This document shows positions 21,507 to 32,921 of a stretch of 64,000 nucleotides of DNA, piece after piece. Positions within the stretch are counted from its first letter, which is position 1, and every line of letters begins with the position of its first letter. The notes under the pieces are model-generated. The model was not told the DNA's origin and made no database searches. It saw only the letters and a program-made list of their open reading frames with translations. Made by a program: the position numbers and the translations under genes. Source of the stretch: Bacteroidales bacterium (GTDB lineage: Bacteria; Bacteroidota; Bacteroidia; Bacteroidales; VadinHA17); NCBI GenBank assembly GCA_003141715.1, contig PLNF01000035.1, positions 68,498 through 132,497 on the forward strand, written 5' to 3'.

Positions 21507-22283
21507 ATGATCAGGTTTGCTTTTCTCATATTGATCATTATTTCATTAATTACGGGATCTTGTTCCGGCAGAAAGCATAAACTGGACAAAAAAAATCTGA
21601 TCCCTGAAAAAGAACTGGTTTCATTATTGACCGATATCCATATTGCGGATGGACTTCTTTCCCTTCCTAAAATTTATTCCTGGGCTTCTTCCCTTGACTC
21701 TATCTCATCCTATTATCAGGTTATTGAAAAACATGGTTATACAAAAGAAATCATGGACAAAACAATGAAATACTATTTTTTAAATAACCCAAAAAAACTA
21801 AATAAGATATATGATCAGGTTCTTGGGATATTAAGTGAGATGGAATCACGTGTTGAAAAAGAATTTATTTTACAACAGGCACGCATTTCGAACCTATGGC
21901 ATGGTAAGGATTTCTATTCAATTCCCTCTCTTTCAGGCAACGATTCGACTTTGTTTGATATACCACTTAACAGAAGCGGCATTTATACACTTTCATTCTC
22001 TGCTACTCTTTTTCCTGATGACCAGTCGATTAATCCAAGAGCAACTGTATATTCAAGTTCTCCTGACAGTATAGATACAGGAAGAAGGCAATATATTAAA
22101 TCAATTAATTACATAAAAGATGGCCGACCGCATACCTATAAGCTGACCTTAACTGTTCCTGAAAATAGAATTCGTCATTTAAGAGGATGGTTCTATGATT
22201 TTGATAACCCTCCTTATGGTCTTGAGAAACATGTTAAAATAGAGAATATCTCACTTACCTATAGATCATTAGTGGTGGTATGA
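21507..22283 (+). CDS. DUF4296-like lipoprotein
   Basis: Lipobox ITGSCSGR; LIPEKELVSLLTDIHIADGLL. Confidence 0.7.
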   Translation: MIRFAFLILIIISLITGSCSGRKHKLDKKNLIPEKELVSLLTDIHIADGLLSLPKIYSWASSLDSISSYYQVIEKHGYTKEIMDKTMKYYFLNNPKKLNKIYDQVLGILSEMESRVEKEFILQQARISNLWHGKDFYSIPSLSGNDSTLFDIPLNRSGIYTLSFSATLFPDDQSINPRATVYSSSPDSIDTGRRQYIKSINYIKDGRPHTYKLTLTVPENRIRHLRGWFYDFDNPPYGLEKHVKIENISLTYRSLVVV

Positions 22284-23455
22284 AACGATTGACAGCTCAA
22301 TACATTATTACCAATTCCGGTCCTCCGCTTAAAAGAGCTGTGATAACAACTGAAGACGATGGCACAATAATCAGTGTCGAAAAAACAGAAGGTAATCTGA
22401 AAGAAAAATATTCCACAGAGTTTTATAATGGCATCATAATTCCCGGCTTTGTCAATTGTCATTGTCATCTGGAGCTATCTCACATGAAAGGGTATACCCC
22501 AAAAGGAAAGGGTCTTGGAGGTTTTATCGAACAAATCAGAAGCACCAGGGATAACAATAAAGAAAATATATTTTCTTCCGCCTTTTCTGCTGATAATTAT
22601 ATGTTTAAGGAAGGAATTGTTTTATGCGCAGATGTCTGTAACACTTCCGATTCCTTCAAAATAAAAAAAGAGAGCAGGATCAGGTACATTAACCTTCTTG
22701 AAGTTTTTGGACTTGATCCGGATAAAGCCGGAAGGCGAATGGATGATATTATCAATGTTGCCGGAATAGCTAAGGAAATGGATCTTCCTTTTTCACTGGT
22801 TCCCCACTCGGCATATTCAACGTCGTTGACTCTTTTCAGACTTCTCAGAAATGAGAGTCTAAATAACAAGATAACTTCCATTCATTTTATGGAGACGGAC
22901 GGGGAAGAAACTTTCCTTAAAAACCGGACCGGACCTCTGATGTCTTCATACAAACGATCAGGATTAATACCATCGAGGCTGGAAACATCTAAAAGTCATG
23001 CTGATGTAGTCCTGAATGAGGTAACGAAGTCAGGAAATCTGATTCTTGTCCACAATACTTATGCTGACAGAACCACTATAAGGGTGATTAAGGAGAGGGA
23101 AAATTTATTCTGGTGTCTCTGCCCTAACTCAAATATTTATATCGAAAATAAAATCCCTCCGCTAAATCTGCTGATTGATGAGGGTTGTGAGATTGTCATC
23201 GGAACCGATAGTCTCGCTTCGAATTCTAATCTAAGTATTCTTGAAGAGCTTAAAACGCTTCAATTTAGTTTCCCTGAAATACCGTTCGAAGATCTTGTAT
23301 CGTGGGCGACTATAAATGGGGCCAAGGCTCTGGGAGAAGAGGATCGGATTGGGAGGATTGAAACCGGCAAAAAACCAGGGCTTCTGCTTCTTGAGAATGT
23401 TGACCTGCAGAATATGAAGTTACTGCCGGAGAGTTTTGTGACCAGGCTGATATAG
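22280..23455 (+). CDS. Amidohydrolase-family metal-dependent hydrolase
   Basis: PGFVNCHCHLELSHMKG; VPHSAYS; VIGTDSLASNSNLSILEELK. Confidence 0.88.
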   Translation: MKRLTAQYIITNSGPPLKRAVITTEDDGTIISVEKTEGNLKEKYSTEFYNGIIIPGFVNCHCHLELSHMKGYTPKGKGLGGFIEQIRSTRDNNKENIFSSAFSADNYMFKEGIVLCADVCNTSDSFKIKKESRIRYINLLEVFGLDPDKAGRRMDDIINVAGIAKEMDLPFSLVPHSAYSTSLTLFRLLRNESLNNKITSIHFMETDGEETFLKNRTGPLMSSYKRSGLIPSRLETSKSHADVVLNEVTKSGNLILVHNTYADRTTIRVIKERENLFWCLCPNSNIYIENKIPPLNLLIDEGCEIVIGTDSLASNSNLSILEELKTLQFSFPEIPFEDLVSWATINGAKALGEEDRIGRIETGKKPGLLLLENVDLQNMKLLPESFVTRLI

Positions 23456-23497
23456 TTTACTCCCCGACCAATTTAAACTTAATACAGAATGGGATTT

Positions 23498-23640
23498 TGA
23501 GATTGCCACGCCCTCCTCTGTCGGGCTCGCAATGACATCCCCTGTTATCGGAATTCGTTCTGGGAATTAAAACGAACCAGATAAAGTTGACGATCATTGC
23601 GAGGATCCCGATGAAATCGGGAGACGAAGCAATCTCATGG
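23498..23640. repeat. Interspersed inverted repeat: GAGATTGCCACG..GGGCTCGCAATGAC and ATCATTGCGAGG..GACGAAGCAATCTCATGG
   Basis: Same sequence pair recurs at 53428..53589. Confidence 0.85.
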
Positions 23641-23689
23641 AATATCCTGCAATTATTGTTAATTTTGAACCCGTTAAAAGGAAGCTAAA

Positions 23690-24472
23690 ATGGCCACATT
23701 TCTTTTTGATGAGATAATATTCGGACCAGTCAAAAGCAGGCGGCTGGGTGTCTCACTTGGAATAAATTTATTGCCAACAAAAAAAAAGATCTGTAATTTC
23801 AATTGCATATACTGTGAATGCGGATGGACAAGAAATATTGAAAAAGCTGTCAGCTGTCTTCCCCGTCGTGAAGAAGTTTATAAGGCTCTTGATTTCAAAC
23901 TATCGGAGTTGAATAAAAAGAGCTTTGCGCCCGATGTGATAACTTTTGCCGGTAACGGAGAACCCACTCTTCACCCGGATTTCCCGGGTATTATCGATGA
24001 CAGTATAACATTGAGAAACAAATACTTCCCTAAAGCAAGAATCGCTGTTTTGTCAAATGCAACGACAATTTCAAATCCTTTAATAAAAGCAGCTTTGTTA
24101 AAAGTCGATCAGAACATTCTTAAACTCGACTCTGCATTTGATTCCACTATTAAAATTCATAACCAGCCAAGAGTTGATATAGATGTTGAAGAGTTTATTA
24201 ACAGACTCATCGGATTCAACGGAAAGGTAATCATCCAGACACTCTTTCTGCGGGGGATACATAACGGAAAAGTAATTGATAATACAACTCCGGTTGAAAT
24301 TACTGAATGGCTTAAAGCAATTGAAAGAATAAAACCCTCTGAAGTTATGATCTATACAATTTCCAGGGATACTCCTGAGGGTTCCAGATTAAACAAGATA
24401 CCGCTCATTGAACTAAAGGGAATAGCTGCATTAGTAGAATCAATGGGTATCAGAACACGGGTTTCCGGTTAA
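23690..24472 (+). CDS. Radical SAM protein
   Basis: CNFNCIYCECGW cluster motif; FAGNGEPTLHPDF. Confidence 0.88.
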   Translation: MATFLFDEIIFGPVKSRRLGVSLGINLLPTKKKICNFNCIYCECGWTRNIEKAVSCLPRREEVYKALDFKLSELNKKSFAPDVITFAGNGEPTLHPDFPGIIDDSITLRNKYFPKARIAVLSNATTISNPLIKAALLKVDQNILKLDSAFDSTIKIHNQPRVDIDVEEFINRLIGFNGKVIIQTLFLRGIHNGKVIDNTTPVEITEWLKAIERIKPSEVMIYTISRDTPEGSRLNKIPLIELKGIAALVESMGIRTRVSG

Positions 24473-24474
24473 GA

Positions 24475-25575
24475 TTGAATAAAAGTTACAACATACTAAT
24501 ATGTCCCCTGGAGTGGGGATTGGGTCATGCCACCCGAATGATTCCTCTTGCAAGGAAACTTCGGGAAATGAATAATAATGTTATTATTGCCTCGGGAGAG
24601 GAACATTTATCACTGTTCCGTAATGAATTACCCGGACTATCTTATATCAGCTTCCCGGGCTTCAAACCCGGTTACTCCCGATTCTTTCCCCAATATCTTT
24701 CCCTCCTGTTTAAAATACCTGTTCTTCTGTACCATATAATAGTGGAACACCACAGGCTAAAAAGAATTATCGCGGAATACGCAGTTGATATAATCATCAG
24801 CGATAACCGGTTCGGGTTATGGAACATGAAGGTCACCTCTGTGTATGTAACCCATATGCCCCTCATACCTTTCCCAAAGCCTCTGAAATTCCTGGAGCCC
24901 ATAGGAGTGTTATTACACAGGGAAATCATTAAAAAATATTCTCTTTGCTTTATTCCCGATTTGCCCGGCGATCTGAACCTTACAGGCAGGTTATCACATG
25001 GCATCAAACTACCTGATAATATAAGGTATATAGGGATCTTATCAAGGTTTATCGATCCTGAGCAATCCCTGCATGAGAATCCGGTAAAATCTCATCATAA
25101 CACGGTTATCCTTTCAGGCCCTGAACCTCAAAGGGAAATTCTTAAACAGAAACTTGTAACACTTCTGAAAGACAAAGAACCCAATACTATTATGTTTGAA
25201 GGGAAGCCGGGGAAGAGAGGGGAAATAGCCAGGAATGGGAACATTACCTTTTATAGCCATCTTCCTGCTTCCCGGATGAAAGAGATTATAGCAGACAGTG
25301 ACAGCATTATCACCAGGTCGGGCTACACCTCAATTATGGAGCTTGTGAGTCTGAACTGTACTGCATTGATTATCCCAACACCGGGACAGACAGAACAGGA
25401 ATACCTGGCGGAATACCTTTCAGAGAAGGGGTGGTTTTATACTGTTTCGCAGGGTGAACTAAAAGCCGGAATATCGCTCCGCCAGGGGAAAACAATATGG
25501 CAGGGTGAAATAAACAGGCAAAGCAGTATCCTTTTGACTGAAGCTTTAAATGAGCTTCTGGAAAAGCATCATTGA
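24475..25575 (+). CDS. Glycosyltransferase (MurG/UDP-GT-like fold), TTG start
   Basis: PLEWGLGHATRMIPLARKL; SIITRSGYTSIMELVSL..IPTPGQTEQEYLAEYL. Confidence 0.8.
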   Translation: MNKSYNILICPLEWGLGHATRMIPLARKLREMNNNVIIASGEEHLSLFRNELPGLSYISFPGFKPGYSRFFPQYLSLLFKIPVLLYHIIVEHHRLKRIIAEYAVDIIISDNRFGLWNMKVTSVYVTHMPLIPFPKPLKFLEPIGVLLHREIIKKYSLCFIPDLPGDLNLTGRLSHGIKLPDNIRYIGILSRFIDPEQSLHENPVKSHHNTVILSGPEPQREILKQKLVTLLKDKEPNTIMFEGKPGKRGEIARNGNITFYSHLPASRMKEIIADSDSIITRSGYTSIMELVSLNCTALIIPTPGQTEQEYLAEYLSEKGWFYTVSQGELKAGISLRQGKTIWQGEINRQSSILLTEALNELLEKHH

Positions 25576-26193
25576 GAGGGTTAATCCAAAGAATCCGGCT
25601 AACAATCCGACCCACACCTGCTGAGGGTTATGGAGATTAAGTTTTAGTCTTGATGAAAGTATCAATCCTCCTGCAATTATTGCTGATATCAGATACCATT
25701 CTAACGGGGTTAACATTTTTAAAGAAAGGATTAACACCAGACCAATAAGGGCACCAGCACCAACAGAATGAAGCGATATCTTCCACCAGAAATTGATCAC
25801 AGTAACTATTAGTGAGAGAAATGCAGAAGCAAAAATAAATGATTTCAAAAACACAGGAATGGGGAACCTGAAAATTATAAATGAAGTAGCGCAATAGAGG
25901 ATAGTGGTAATTATCAGTGGAATATTCCTTTCTTTTCTTTCACTGATAGTCCATGAGGTGATAATATTCCTTTGAATGAAAAAAGGTAATAAAGAAAGCG
26001 GTAACAAAACATTATTTACCAGCATTATAAGCAATAATAGTTTCTTCACGGTAAAAGGAAGATACCCAAACAGTGTTGGTGCTGAAAAAATGATTGTCAT
26101 ACCATAGACAGGCATCAGCAACGGATGAAAAATTACGGCAATTACTTTTGCCATAGTATCGAGAATATCTTTCGGTTTGTCAGTTGTAATCAT
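25546..26193 (-). CDS. PAP2-superfamily-like integral membrane protein
   Basis: Multiple TM helices; WWKISLHSVGAGALIG; convergent 30 bp overlap with the glycosyltransferase. Confidence 0.6.
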   Translation of the reverse strand: MITTDKPKDILDTMAKVIAVIFHPLLMPVYGMTIIFSAPTLFGYLPFTVKKLLLLIMLVNNVLLPLSLLPFFIQRNIITSWTISERKERNIPLIITTILYCATSFIIFRFPIPVFLKSFIFASAFLSLIVTVINFWWKISLHSVGAGALIGLVLILSLKMLTPLEWYLISAIIAGGLILSSRLKLNLHNPQQVWVGLLAGFFGLTLSMMLFQKLI

Positions 26194-27644
26194 ATTTCTC
26201 TCCTCAGTCTTGCGACAGGAATATTTAGTTGTTCACGGTATTTTGCCACTGTCCGGCGTGCTATCTGGTACCCCTTTCCCTGGAGGATATCCGTGAGACT
26301 CTCATCTGTCAACGGTTTGCGTTTTTGTTCATTTTCAATACAATCCTGCAAAATCCGCTTTATCTCCCTGGTTGATACTTCTTCTCCGCTATCTGTTTGC
26401 AGTCCCTCTGAAAAGAAAAACTTCAGGGGAAATATCCCAAAATGAGTTTGAACAAATTTACTATTGGCGACCCTTGAGATTGTTGAAATGTCGAGACCTG
26501 TCATTTCAGCAACATCTTTCAGGATCATTGGTTTTAATTTTGTCTCATCGCCGTCGATGAAGTACTCCTGCTGGTATTCGAGAATAGCATTCATAGTAAG
26601 AAGTAAAGTATTTTGTCGCTGTTTAATAGCATCTATAAACCATCTGGCAGAATCGATTTTCTGCTTCACAAAAAGTACAGCATCTTTCATTTCTTTTTTC
26701 TGGCTTTTATCTTTGCTGTAAGAATGAAGCATTTCGCTATACGCGGAACTTAATCTTAGTTCGGGAAGATTTTTTGAATTAAGATGAAGGTCGAAACCGT
26801 CTTCAGAAAACTCAAGGATGAAATCAGGGATTATCGGTTGCGATGTTTTATTAAATGGATCGCTGTAAACTCCTCCCGGTTTGGGGTTTAGTTTTAAAAT
26901 CTCATCGATGGCAATTTTAAGTTCATCTTCGGTGATACCAAGTCGTGAAATGATTTTATCGTAATGCCTTTTCGTGAATTCTTCAAAATGTAAATCTAGA
27001 ATTGTATGTGCAAGCTTCATGGGGGGTTGCGAATTGTCGCGGAGTTCAATCTGCAGCAAAAGGCATTCCCTGAGGGATCTAGCTCCGACTCCTGCAGGTT
27101 CAAGATCCTGAATTATTTGAAGCACCTCTTCAAGTTCGCTTTCGGTAGTTTCGACATTCTGAAGGAAAGCAAGATCATCAACAATGTTTATCAGTTCTCT
27201 TCTCAGGTATCCATCTTCATCAATATTTCCCAGGATGTATTCTCCAAGAATTTTCTGTTTGTCGGTAAGTTCCCTCAGACTAAGTTGTGATTCGAGATGC
27301 TCATGAAATGAAAATCCTACAGAAAAGGGTATCTCGGTTCTTTTATCTTCATCCTTGCTGTAGTTTTTTTCCCGAAGGCGGTAATCAGGGATATCGTCTT
27401 CTTCTATATAATCATCGATTGTGAATTCCTCCTGATCTTTATCTGTCTCCTCGAACTGATCTTCTTCTGCTTCTGCCGGAATCTCTTCTTCCTCCGCACC
27501 TTCCTCAAGGGCAGGGTTTTCCTCGAGTTCCTTTTTAATACGCTGTTCAATCTGCAAAGTAGGAACTTCCAGCAGTTTGATCATCTGGATCTGCTGCGGT
27601 GAAAGTTTCTGAAGCAATTTCTGCTGTAACCTTTGCTTTAACAT
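26190..27644 (-). CDS. rpoN: RNA polymerase sigma-54 factor
   Basis: QKLLQKLSPQQIQMIKLLEVPTLQLE-like N-terminus; C-terminal RRTVAKYREQLNIPVARLRR (RpoN box). Confidence 0.95.
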   Translation of the reverse strand: MLKQRLQQKLLQKLSPQQIQMIKLLEVPTLQIEQRIKKELEENPALEEGAEEEEIPAEAEEDQFEETDKDQEEFTIDDYIEEDDIPDYRLREKNYSKDEDKRTEIPFSVGFSFHEHLESQLSLRELTDKQKILGEYILGNIDEDGYLRRELINIVDDLAFLQNVETTESELEEVLQIIQDLEPAGVGARSLRECLLLQIELRDNSQPPMKLAHTILDLHFEEFTKRHYDKIISRLGITEDELKIAIDEILKLNPKPGGVYSDPFNKTSQPIIPDFILEFSEDGFDLHLNSKNLPELRLSSAYSEMLHSYSKDKSQKKEMKDAVLFVKQKIDSARWFIDAIKQRQNTLLLTMNAILEYQQEYFIDGDETKLKPMILKDVAEMTGLDISTISRVANSKFVQTHFGIFPLKFFFSEGLQTDSGEEVSTREIKRILQDCIENEQKRKPLTDESLTDILQGKGYQIARRTVAKYREQLNIPVARLRREI

Positions 27645-27684
27645 CCTTTTCTCCCCAAATTATTTATCCGGGAATCAATTTTTT

Positions 27685-29082
27685 TTAAAATTCAGCATTT
27701 TTTGGTGTTCTTGGGAATGGTATCACATCCCTTATATTTGACATTCCTGTAACAAACAAGATTAACCTTTCAAACCCAAGACCAAATCCACTGTGAGGTG
27801 CGGATCCGAATTTTCTTGTGTCGAGGTACCACCAGAAATCCTTTTCCTGCAACTTCAGCTCTTTAATACGTGAAAGCAACCTGTCATATTGCTCTTCTCT
27901 CTGAGATCCGCCGATTATTTCACCGATCCCGGGGAACAGAACATCCATGGCTCTTACAGTTTTGCCATCCTCATTCTGTTTCATATAAAATGCCTTTATT
28001 TCTTTCGGATAATCAGTAAGAATTACCGGCCTTTTGAAGTGCTCTTCAACCAGATACCTTTCATGTTCAGCTTGCAGGTCGCGGCCCCAGCCAACCTGGT
28101 ATTCCCAGTTTTTCCCTGAGGATGTGAGAATTGAGACCGCCTCTGTATATGTAATTCTTACAAATTCCTTCTCAACGACAAATTTAAGCCTTTCCAGAAG
28201 GGCTTTATCAATCATATTATTAAGAAAATCAAGATCTTCGAGGCAGTTATCGAGTGCATATCTGATCAGGTATTTAACAAAATCTTCTGCAAGATCCATG
28301 TTATCAATCAGGTCGTAGAATGCCATCTCAGGTTCTATCATCCAGAATTCAGCAAGGTGCCTTGGTGTGTTGGAATTTTCAGCCCTGAAAGTTGGTCCGA
28401 ATGTGTAGATATCTCCTAAAGAAAGAGCACCAAGTTCACCTTCGAGCTGGCCGGAAACTGTCAGATTTGTCTCTTTTCCGAAAAAATCGTTATTGTAATT
28501 TACAGAACCATCCTTATTACGAGGCATGTTCTTCAGATCCATAGTGGTAACATGGAACATCTCCCCGGCTCCTTCACAGTCACTTCCTGTAATAATCGGA
28601 GTATGAAGATAGAAGAATCCCTTATCATTAAAGTACTTATGAATAGCGAATGCCATTGCATGTCTTATTCTGAAGACAGCACCGAATGTATTGGTTCTGA
28701 AGCGCAGATGGGCATTCTCTCTCAGGAACTCCATTGAATGCCCTTTCTTCTGCAGAGGGTATGTTTCGGCATCGCTTTTCCCATAAAGTTCAATAGCGGC
28801 AGCGCTTATTTCAATATTCTGACCCTGTCCCTGCGACTCAATCAACTTACCTGTAACAGCTATACAGGCTCCTGTTGATATCTCTTTCAGAAGATTCTCA
28901 TCAAAAGATGCCACTTCCACTACAACCTGGATATTGTTTATTGTCGATCCGTCATTCAGAGCAATAAAGAGAATGTTTTTGTTTCCCCGCTTGGTTCGTA
29001 CCCATCCTTTCACCAATACATCTGATCCCAACACAGGGTTGGATAACAGGTTTTTTACCTTAATTCTTTTCATCATAAGCAT
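27685..29082 (-). CDS. asnS: Asparaginyl-tRNA synthetase
   Basis: OB-fold [12 protein letters not shown]; class II motifs [41 protein letters not shown]. Confidence 0.96.
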   Translation of the reverse strand: MLMMKRIKVKNLLSNPVLGSDVLVKGWVRTKRGNKNILFIALNDGSTINNIQVVVEVASFDENLLKEISTGACIAVTGKLIESQGQGQNIEISAAAIELYGKSDAETYPLQKKGHSMEFLRENAHLRFRTNTFGAVFRIRHAMAFAIHKYFNDKGFFYLHTPIITGSDCEGAGEMFHVTTMDLKNMPRNKDGSVNYNNDFFGKETNLTVSGQLEGELGALSLGDIYTFGPTFRAENSNTPRHLAEFWMIEPEMAFYDLIDNMDLAEDFVKYLIRYALDNCLEDLDFLNNMIDKALLERLKFVVEKEFVRITYTEAVSILTSSGKNWEYQVGWGRDLQAEHERYLVEEHFKRPVILTDYPKEIKAFYMKQNEDGKTVRAMDVLFPGIGEIIGGSQREEQYDRLLSRIKELKLQEKDFWWYLDTRKFGSAPHSGFGLGFERLILFVTGMSNIRDVIPFPRTPKNAEF

Positions 29083-29368
29083 TTAATATCAAAAAAAACA
29101 GATGTGCAAAAATAATAAAATGTTAGCCGCATAGGTAGAAGAGACCGCTATTATTTCTTTATGGCACTATTTTTGTAAGCCAGAGCCTCCTTATTCAGTT
29201 TATTTGACCGGGATCAATAATATTTACCCTGGATAACAGTTATTATATAAATCAATTCTAATAACAAAAAAGGATTAAATTTAGATATGCATTTAAAGTC
29301 GCTTGAAAATCAATAATCTTTTATTTGGGGTTTCGGTTTTCTATTGGAAGCGAATATTGGGAGAGAGA

Positions 29369-29443
29369 GATCCTTCGCTACCGCTCAGGATGACAGGACA
29401 TTTAGCGGGCAACAAGGGTAGTGGAATGAGGAATCTCATCAAA
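29369..29443. repeat. Interspersed repeat GAGATCCTTCGCTACCGCTCAGGATGACAGG..GGAATCTCATC
   Basis: Imperfect inverted repeat between asnS and usp, resembling dispersed intergenic repeats elsewhere in the window. Confidence 0.5.
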
Positions 29444-29546
29444 TAAGGGCTGAGTTTAAGATAAATAAAGTCCTTATTGCATATTGGTTTGAAAATTGGT
29501 AAAATCTGAATAACTTTGGATATAAAATTGAAAATAATCAGAAGCT

Positions 29547-30398
29547 ATGGAAGAACCGAAGAAACTTATAGTTGTACCATGGGATTTTTCTCATGTTGCT
29601 GAACACGCATTAGCTCATGCAGTAAAGATAAGCCGCATGGTAGGCAATGATATATGTCTTTTGCATATAGTGGATACAGGCATCACTCCAAAAGCCTATG
29701 CAGAAAAAACCACACATCTAAAACGTTTAGTTGAAGAAAACGGCAAAAAATATAATGTCCCAATTGTTTACCATGTTTCTAAAGGAAGTATATTTTCTGC
29801 AATAGCCGATTTTGCAAATGAGAAGGAAGCCAGCCTGGTGGTTATGGGCACGCATGGGATGAAAGGGATGCAAAAGCTTACCGGCAGCTGGGCATTAAAA
29901 GTCATTGTAAAATCAAAGATCCCTTTTATTGTTGTACAGGATCCTCCTGCCGATCAGGAGAGGTATCATAATATTGTCTTCCCTGTTGATTTCAGGGGTG
30001 AAAATAAGGAGAAGATAAAAATGGCCATTTTTATGGGGAAATACTTTGAATCCAAGATTCATATGGTTGTTTCCGTAAGCAGCGATAGGAATATATTAAA
30101 AAAGACAAAAACTAATCTGAATTTTGCTATCAAATACCTGATTCAAAATAATATAGATTACGAGATCCACGATATGCCAAAAGGTAAGATAGCTGAACAG
30201 ACAATTGATTTTGCTCAAAAGATTAATGCCGACCTGATCCTGATTGTGACTACGAAGAATATTACGTTTGCTGATTATATAGTAGGAGCTTCAGAGCAAT
30301 ATATTATTGCCAACAGTTCCAGGATACCTGTCTGCTGTGTAAATCCAAAAGCATCGTTTGCCAGTGTGGGACAATTTATGGGTGGCTGGGGGTCATAA
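29547..30398 (+). CDS. Universal stress protein (two Usp domains)
   Basis: VVPWDFSHVAEHALAHAVKIS; VVMGTHGMKGMQKLTGS; second domain to C-terminus. Confidence 0.92.
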   Translation: MEEPKKLIVVPWDFSHVAEHALAHAVKISRMVGNDICLLHIVDTGITPKAYAEKTTHLKRLVEENGKKYNVPIVYHVSKGSIFSAIADFANEKEASLVVMGTHGMKGMQKLTGSWALKVIVKSKIPFIVVQDPPADQERYHNIVFPVDFRGENKEKIKMAIFMGKYFESKIHMVVSVSSDRNILKKTKTNLNFAIKYLIQNNIDYEIHDMPKGKIAEQTIDFAQKINADLILIVTTKNITFADYIVGASEQYIIANSSRIPVCCVNPKASFASVGQFMGGWGS

Positions 30399-30453
30399 AA
30401 GAATTCCCGTACATTATCTTTGCAAGAGGTAATGAAAAAATAATATCCAGATT

Positions 30454-31368
30454 ATGTCCATTGTAGTTCAGGGTGTTTCAAAATTTTATGGTAGTCAGAA
30501 AGCACTCGATAATGTTTCCCTCGAAGTAAAGACCGGCGAAATAGTCGGGTTTATTGGCCCAAATGGCGCCGGTAAATCGACTATGATGAAGATCATTACC
30601 GGTTTCATACCTGCATCATCGGGAAAAGTAAGTGTTAATGGTCTTGCTGTTGAAGCTGATAATCTCGAAGTCAAAAAACAAATAGGTTATCTTCCTGAAA
30701 ACAATCCTCTTTACCCGGAAATGTATGTCAGGGAATATCTTGGTTTCGTGGCTTCGATTTATAAGACAGGCGTATCGGTGAAAAAGCAGACAAATGATAT
30801 AATTGAACTAACCGGACTCGCACCTGAACAGAATAAAAAGATTGGTTCTCTTTCTAAAGGATACAGACAAAGAGTCGGACTGGCTCAGGCTCTTATCCAT
30901 AATCCTGCCGTACTGATACTTGATGAGGCTACCACAGGCCTTGACCCGAATCAGATCGTTGAGATACGAAACCTTATAAAAGAGGCCGGAAAGGAAAAAA
31001 CGGTGATGCTTTCAACACATATTATGCAGGAGGTTGAAGCAATATGCGACAGGGTGATAATCATTGATAAAGGGGTAATCGTAGCTGATGAAGAGAAGAG
31101 TAAAATATATTCCAAATTTAAACGCCCCAAACAAGTTATACAGGTTGAGTTCGATAAGGATGCAATGGATTCATCTCTGGCAGAAATTGAAAACGTGAGC
31201 AGTGTAAAAAAAATCCGTAACAATATATGGGTTATTGAGGCAGAAGGTGATGAGGATATCCGTCCCTCAATTTTTAACTTTGCAGTTAAAAATAATCTGA
31301 CTGTTCTTTCACTGAATAAACAGGAGAGCAATCTTGAAGAGGTATTCAGACATCTGACCAACAGATAA
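30454..31368 (+). CDS. gldA: Gliding-motility ABC transporter ATP-binding protein GldA
   Basis: GPNGAGKSTMMKIITGFIPASSGKVSVNG; LSKGYRQRVGLAQALIHNP; strong GldA resemblance. Confidence 0.85.
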   Translation: MSIVVQGVSKFYGSQKALDNVSLEVKTGEIVGFIGPNGAGKSTMMKIITGFIPASSGKVSVNGLAVEADNLEVKKQIGYLPENNPLYPEMYVREYLGFVASIYKTGVSVKKQTNDIIELTGLAPEQNKKIGSLSKGYRQRVGLAQALIHNPAVLILDEATTGLDPNQIVEIRNLIKEAGKEKTVMLSTHIMQEVEAICDRVIIIDKGVIVADEEKSKIYSKFKRPKQVIQVEFDKDAMDSSLAEIENVSSVKKIRNNIWVIEAEGDEDIRPSIFNFAVKNNLTVLSLNKQESNLEEVFRHLTNR

Positions 31369-31415
31369 ATTTTTTGCTATTCCGATTTTTTTTTGTTGCT
31401 TTGTACCGTAATAGA

Positions 31416-31472
31416 TTAGTGGAAAGATTTGTGCTGATTGCAACCACAGGAAAAAAATGCTAAACCGCGGAT
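31416..31472 (+). ncRNA. SAM-II-like riboswitch upstream of metK
   Basis: GTGG-aaaGATTTG..GATTGCAA-CCAC-aggaaaaaaATGCTAAA: P1 pairing plus conserved UUGCAACCAC and GCUAAA core, ~65 nt before the metK start. Confidence 0.6.
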
Positions 31473-31537
31473 AATTCCCTTTTTACAATCAACCAATCTT
31501 CCTGTATGATGTTTAATAATAAATTAATAATATTATT

Positions 31538-32881
31538 ATGGGATATTTATTTACTTCCGAATCAGTTTCAGAAGGCCACCCCGATAAGGTAGCCGATCAG
31601 ATCTCAGATTCTTTACTCGACGAATTCCTTCGCTGGGACCCTGAATCAAAAGTTGCCTGCGAGACATTTGTAACAACCGGACTCGTTGTCTGTGGCGGAG
31701 AAGTCCGCACCACAGGCTGGGTTGATCACCAGGAGAGTGCAAGAGGAGTAATACGTAACATCGGATATACAAAAGCCGAATACCGTTTTGACTGCGACTC
31801 ATGCGGTGTTATCTCGACCATACATGAACAATCAAGCGATATAAATCAGGGGGTTGTTCGTGATAATCCTAAAGAACAGGGAGCAGGTGACCAGGGAATG
31901 ATGTTTGGCTATGCCTGCCGTGAAATGGATAATTATATGCCATTAACAATTGAGCTGGCCCACAGACTTCTCCAGGAACTGGCAGCTATAAGACATGAGG
32001 GCAAACAGATGAAATATCTCAGACCAGACAGTAAATCCCAGGTTACGGTTGAATATGATGATAATAACAAACCTCTCCGGATCGATACAATAGTTATCAG
32101 CACCCAGCATGATGAATTTGTTATGCCAAAAGACAAATCACACAAAGCTGAACAGGTTGCTGAAAAAGAAATGCAACAAAAGATTAAGGCAGATCTTGAA
32201 AAATTCATCATTCCAAGAGTTAAAAAAACACTTCCTGCAAGAATTCAGAAACTGTTTAACAGCGATTATAAACTTCTGGTCAACCCCACTGGCAAATTTG
32301 TAATCGGAGGTCCTCATGGGGATACCGGGCTGACAGGCCGTAAAATCATAGTTGATACTTATGGCGGCCATGGTGCTCATGGTGGAGGTGCATTTTCGGG
32401 TAAGGACTCTTCTAAAGTTGACAGATCAGCTGCTTATGCCGCACGTCATATTGCGAAGAACCTGGTGGCTGCCGGCGTTTGCGACCAGGCATTGATCCAG
32501 GTAGCTTATGCTATTGGCGTTGCTCAACCTGTTGGTTTGTATATAAATACTTATGGCACTGCAAAGGTAAATGATAAAAAAGGCAATGTTCTGCACGATG
32601 GAGAGATTGCTCAGACAATCAATAAACTTTTCGATATGCGGCCATATTCAATAGTCCAGCGCTTTGGCCTGAAAAACCCGGTATTCCTTCCAACAGCATC
32701 ATACGGGCATTTCGGACGTGATAGCTATTCAAAAACTGTTGATGTATATTATGAGGTACCCGGAAGCAAGCCAAAAGCTCTGAACGGAAACGGGAAAAAG
32801 GTTTACCAGAAAAAAGTCGAATTCTTTGCCTGGGAAAAACTCGATTATGTTGATAAGATAAAGAAGGCGTTTAAATTGTAA
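31538..32881 (+). CDS. metK: S-adenosylmethionine synthetase
   Basis: [55 protein letters not shown]. Confidence 0.98.
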   Translation: MGYLFTSESVSEGHPDKVADQISDSLLDEFLRWDPESKVACETFVTTGLVVCGGEVRTTGWVDHQESARGVIRNIGYTKAEYRFDCDSCGVISTIHEQSSDINQGVVRDNPKEQGAGDQGMMFGYACREMDNYMPLTIELAHRLLQELAAIRHEGKQMKYLRPDSKSQVTVEYDDNNKPLRIDTIVISTQHDEFVMPKDKSHKAEQVAEKEMQQKIKADLEKFIIPRVKKTLPARIQKLFNSDYKLLVNPTGKFVIGGPHGDTGLTGRKIIVDTYGGHGAHGGGAFSGKDSSKVDRSAAYAARHIAKNLVAAGVCDQALIQVAYAIGVAQPVGLYINTYGTAKVNDKKGNVLHDGEIAQTINKLFDMRPYSIVQRFGLKNPVFLPTASYGHFGRDSYSKTVDVYYEVPGSKPKALNGNGKKVYQKKVEFFAWEKLDYVDKIKKAFKL

Positions 32882-32921
32882 AACGAAGGACACAAAACAA
32901 AGTTACTCTGGAGATGGGAGT

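Noticed and set aside
25546-25575. Convergent CDS overlap as a possible misannotation
   Set aside because: Both frames are supported to their ends and short convergent overlaps are common
30454-31368. Missing gldF/gldG next to gldA as an anomaly
   Set aside because: gldA is known to be unlinked to gldFG in some gliding Bacteroidetes, so separation is not notable
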